Below are positions 4,631-7,434 of a stretch of 7,434 bases of DNA, piece after piece. This DNA is from a bacterium (GTDB taxonomy: Bacteria; Pseudomonadota; Gammaproteobacteria; Burkholderiales; Methylophilaceae), in assembly GCA_027310505.1 (NCBI GenBank), contig DAIDAS010000200.1:1-7434 (forward strand). Direction: 5' to 3'. Below the pieces are notes generated by a model that saw only the letters and a list, made by a program, of their open reading frames with translations, ran no database searches and was not told where the DNA came from. The position numbers and the translations under genes are program-made. The stretch's first letter is position 1. Each line of letters starts with the position of its first letter.

Positions 4631-7348
4631 ATGAGCCCCCCACATTTCCGCCGGTTGTCCTTGCGGGCGAGGAAGCGACAAGCTCCCCTCGCCCAAGCGG
4701 ATTCGACATCCTTAACGACTGATCCCAGGATGCTGGATCTCGCCGGCATCGCGCGCAGCGACCTGGCTTTCGTCTACAGGGTGCTCGCCAGCTCCCCTTC
4801 AGGCCTGCTCGATCACGAGGCCGACGAGCGCCTTGAGCGGTTGGGCCCCAATGCCGTCGCCCTTGAGCACCGCCCGCACTGGGCAAAACAGCTGACTCAG
4901 CACTTGTTGAGCGCGGTCAATCTGCTTCTGCTGGCGATTGCCGGTATCTCGCTGGTGATGGGTGACATCACTTCCGCCATCATGGTCAGCCTGATGGTCG
5001 TCATGAGTACGCTACTCTCGTTCGTACAGGAATACCGTTCCGGGAATGCCGCCGAACAGCTGCGCCACATGGTGCGAGCCACGGCCACCGTGCAGCGTCA
5101 GGACAAACGCATGGGAGTGCCGCCCGAAGTCGTGGAAGCGTTCGAAATCCGCCTGCATCCGCAGGGGCCGGAAATCCGGGACATTCCGATCGAGGCGCTG
5201 GTACCGGGCGATATCGTGCATCTCTCGGCAGGCGACATGGTGCCGGCAGATCTGCGCATCATCCAAAGCAAGGATCTGTTCGTCAACCAGTCGGCGCTTA
5301 CCGGAGAATCGCTGCCGGTGGAAAAACACGCCACGCTGGACAATGACAGCGGCAGCGTCATGGAGCTATGCAACCTGTGCTTCATGGGCAGCGACGTCGT
5401 CAGCGGCACGGCCATCGCAATCGTAGCCAGAACCGGCACCGCCACCCACTTCGGCTCTCTCGCTCACGAGATTTCGGCACAACGCGCCGGCACCAGCTTT
5501 GAGAAAGGTGCGGAGCGCTTTGCCATGCTCCTGTTGCGTTTCATGCTGATCATGGTGCCGCTGGTCTTCCTGATCAACGGCCTGACCAAGGGCGACTGGC
5601 TTGAGGCCTTCCTGTTCGCGGTCGCAGTTGCGGTCGGCATGGCGCCGGAAATGCTGCCCATGATCGTGACCATCAACCTGAGCAAAGGTGCGATCAGCCT
5701 GTCGCGCAAAAAAGTCATCGTCAAACGCCTGAACGCAATCCAGAATTTCGGCGCCATGGATGTGCTGTGCACCGACAAGACGGGCACCCTGACCCAGGGA
5801 CGCGTAGTGCTGGAACAGCACGTCGGGCCTGACGGCGCCGACTGCCTCAAGGTGTTGCAGCATGCCTACCTCAACAGCTACCACCAGACCGGCCTGAAAA
5901 ACATGGTGGACCTGGCGATACTCCACCACGCCGAGGTGCATACCGGGCTGGAAGTGGAAAAGCGCTTTCGCAAGGTGGACGAGGTACCCTTCGATTTTCA
6001 CCGTCGCCGCATGTCCGTGGTGGTCGAACAGGATGGACAGCACCACCTGCTGGTATGCAAGGGCGCCGTCGAAGAGATGTTGTCGGTCTGCGCAAAGGTT
6101 GAAGTCAATGGCGTTGAATTCCCTCTTGATGAAGTTTGGCAGCAGCAGCTGAAAGCTCTCAAGGATGATCTCAATGCCGACGGCTTCATGGTGATCGCAG
6201 TCGCCTGCCGCCAGTTTCCGTCGGGACGCAATGTCTATTCCGTGAATGACGAGCAAGGCCTCACGCTGCTGGGCTATACCGCATTCTTCGATCCGCCGCG
6301 GGAAAGTGCCGCGCAAGCGCTGGCCGCCCTGAACCAGCACGGTGTTGCGGTCAAGATCCTGACCGGCGACAACGAAACTGTGACCCGCATGACCTGCAGC
6401 CAGGTTGGCCTGCCGATCACCGGCATCGTCAGTGGCCAGGAAATCGCAGCGATGTCAGATGAAGTGCTGCGCCAGGCGGTAGAAACCAGCAACATTTTCG
6501 TCAAGCTGGCCCCCGAACAGAAATCGCGCATTATTGCCGCGCTGCACGCCAACAACCACGTAGTCGGGTTCCTCGGCGACGGCATCAACGACGGCGCGGC
6601 GCTCAAAGCGGCCGATATCGGCATCTCGGTGGATAGCGCTGTGGACATCGCCAAGGAATCGGCCGACATCATCCTGCTGGAAAAAAGCCTGATGGTGCTC
6701 GAACAAGGCGTCATGGAAGGACGTCGCGTGTTCGGCAACATCATCAAGTACCTGCGCATGAGCGCCAGCTCCAATTTCGGCAACATGCTGAGCGTGGTGG
6801 GCGCCAGCGCATTTCTGCCATTCCTGCCGATGGCGCCGGTGCAGATTCTGCTGAACAACCTGTTCTATGACTTCTCCCAGACGACCATTGCCACCGACCA
6901 GGTCGACGAGGAATACCTGTCGCGGCCACGGCAATGGGAAATCGGCAACATTCGTCGCTTCATGCTGATATTCGGGCCGATCAGTTCACTGTTCGACTAC
7001 GCCACCTATTTCACCCTGATTTATTTCTTTGATGCCTGGCACAACGCCACGCTGTTCCACACCGGCTGGTTTCTGGAATCGCTGCTGTCCCAGACCCTGA
7101 TTGTGCATATCATCCGCACCGGCCGCATCCCGTTTATCGAAAGTCGCGCCAGCCTGCCGCTGCAAATCACCAGCATTGGCATCTGCCTGCTCGGCTTGTG
7201 GCTGCCGTTGTCGTCTTTTGCCCAGCATTTCGGTTTTTCCCCGATGCCACCGGAATACAGTCTGGCACTGGCGGCCATTGTCGGCGGGTACCTGATATTC
7301 ACTCAACTCGTCAAAGCCTGGTTTATCCGACGTTACGGCCTCGACTAG
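4631..7348 (+). CDS. mgtA: Magnesium-translocating P-type ATPase (MgtA/MgtB type, P3B)
   Basis: This inner-membrane pump uses ATP to bring Mg2+ into the cytoplasm. The product has 905 residues, against about 900 for MgtA. Features in order: a basic N-terminal tail (HFRRLSLRARKRQ, 5-17); a first membrane pair near 92-132; actuator domain with TGES (224-227); membrane segments near 298-316 and 325-346 containing PEMLP (339-343); phosphorylation site DKTGT with D382; nucleotide-binding domain; hinge GDGINDGAALKAAD (649-662); and a C-terminal membrane block with NNLFYDFSQT (742-751) and PFIESRASLPL, both typical of MgtA/MgtB and not of Ca2+ or heavy-metal pumps. ATG 4631 is the first start after an in-frame TGA at 4613 but has no clear ribosome site; M34 (4730) is an alternative that would remove the basic tail. 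The gene lies 53 bases after pstB with no terminator seen, so read-through from pst is plausible. That gap is too short for a long Mg2+-sensing leader like the enterobacterial one. Confidence 0.94.
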   Translation: MSPPHFRRLSLRARKRQAPLAQADSTSLTTDPRMLDLAGIARSDLAFVYRVLASSPSGLLDHEADERLERLGPNAVALEHRPHWAKQLTQHLLSAVNLLLLAIAGISLVMGDITSAIMVSLMVVMSTLLSFVQEYRSGNAAEQLRHMVRATATVQRQDKRMGVPPEVVEAFEIRLHPQGPEIRDIPIEALVPGDIVHLSAGDMVPADLRIIQSKDLFVNQSALTGESLPVEKHATLDNDSGSVMELCNLCFMGSDVVSGTAIAIVARTGTATHFGSLAHEISAQRAGTSFEKGAERFAMLLLRFMLIMVPLVFLINGLTKGDWLEAFLFAVAVAVGMAPEMLPMIVTINLSKGAISLSRKKVIVKRLNAIQNFGAMDVLCTDKTGTLTQGRVVLEQHVGPDGADCLKVLQHAYLNSYHQTGLKNMVDLAILHHAEVHTGLEVEKRFRKVDEVPFDFHRRRMSVVVEQDGQHHLLVCKGAVEEMLSVCAKVEVNGVEFPLDEVWQQQLKALKDDLNADGFMVIAVACRQFPSGRNVYSVNDEQGLTLLGYTAFFDPPRESAAQALAALNQHGVAVKILTGDNETVTRMTCSQVGLPITGIVSGQEIAAMSDEVLRQAVETSNIFVKLAPEQKSRIIAALHANNHVVGFLGDGINDGAALKAADIGISVDSAVDIAKESADIILLEKSLMVLEQGVMEGRRVFGNIIKYLRMSASSNFGNMLSVVGASAFLPFLPMAPVQILLNNLFYDFSQTTIATDQVDEEYLSRPRQWEIGNIRRFMLIFGPISSLFDYATYFTLIYFFDAWHNATLFHTGWFLESLLSQTLIVHIIRTGRIPFIESRASLPLQITSIGICLLGLWLPLSSFAQHFGFSPMPPEYSLALAAIVGGYLIFTQLVKAWFIRRYGLD

Positions 7349-7434
7349 CCGCCCGCGCACTGCGTAATATTTTCTTCACAAATGCAGGGTAATGTGCTGC
7401 CTCTACAGTTTCCCGCACATCCATCACCATGCAG
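7349..7434. other. Downstream flank of mgtA, no gene recognised
   Basis: These 86 bases after the mgtA TAG contain no supported coding region. A convincing terminator is not seen: the GC-rich CGCGCACTGCG before AATATTTTCTTC can form only a 3-bp stem. A loose inverted repeat, ATGTGC (7392-7397) with GCACAT (7415-7420), has a 17-base loop and no T tract. An ATG at 7429 without a ribosome site reaches the window end and cannot be judged. Confidence 0.5.

Noticed and set aside
3951..4886. A 311-codon minus-strand frame spanning pstB and the start of mgtA
   Set aside because: It overlaps two well-supported genes on the other strand, and its product is Arg/Gly/Val-rich with no domain; a shadow of codon bias.
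7375..7409. TTCACA and TACAGT as a promoter for a gene beyond the right edge
   Set aside because: The spacer is 23 bases, outside the workable range, and no downstream gene is visible.

Overview
The window holds a complete high-affinity phosphate transport (Pst) operon, pstS-pstC-pstA-pstB, on the + strand. It is followed 53 bases later on the same strand by a complete magnesium-importing P-type ATPase gene (mgtA). At the left edge, divergent from pstS, lies the first half of an integral membrane protein of the MgtC/SapB plus DUF4010 type, cut off by the window boundary. Protein style (a PstS beginning its mature part VDITGAGATFPYP, a PstB very close to enterobacterial PstB), the moderately GC-rich composition and the tight gene packing suggest a Gram-negative proteobacterium. 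Betaproteobacteria is my best guess, by impression only.

Layout. 1-656 (-): MgtC/DUF4010-family membrane protein, N-terminal 218 codons. 657-817: divergent intergenic region with a good Pho box (740-757), a -10-like hexamer exactly 10 bases downstream, and the pstS Shine-Dalgarno site. 818-1864: pstS. 1865-1948: gap with a strong 11-bp hairpin lacking a T tract, probably an mRNA processing or attenuation element that lets pstS be made in excess of the membrane parts. 1949-2902: pstC, with an unusual perfect 11-bp inverted repeat inside the gene. 2899-3753: pstA, overlapping pstC by 4 bases. 3816-4577: pstB (an in-frame ATG at 3753 overlaps the pstA stop). 4578-4630: short gap with no terminator seen. 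4631-7348: mgtA. 7349-7434: 86 bases with no recognisable gene.

How the genes work together. PstS captures periplasmic phosphate, PstC and PstA form the inner-membrane channel, and PstB hydrolyses ATP to drive import. The Pho box indicates PhoB control under phosphate starvation. phoU and phoB/phoR, often linked to pst, are absent from the window; the usual phoU slot holds mgtA. Phosphate enters and is used largely with magnesium (Mg-ATP, Mg-phosphate), so pst between an Mg2+ pump and an MgtC-domain protein is a suggestive Pi/Mg2+ neighbourhood. Functional coupling is inference.

The coding content belongs to well-known families; I do not see a clearly new system. The points most worth a second look are the pst-mgtA linkage, the two strong hairpins (pstS-pstC gap and inside pstC), and an apparent short insertion in the actuator domain of the Mg2+ ATPase.
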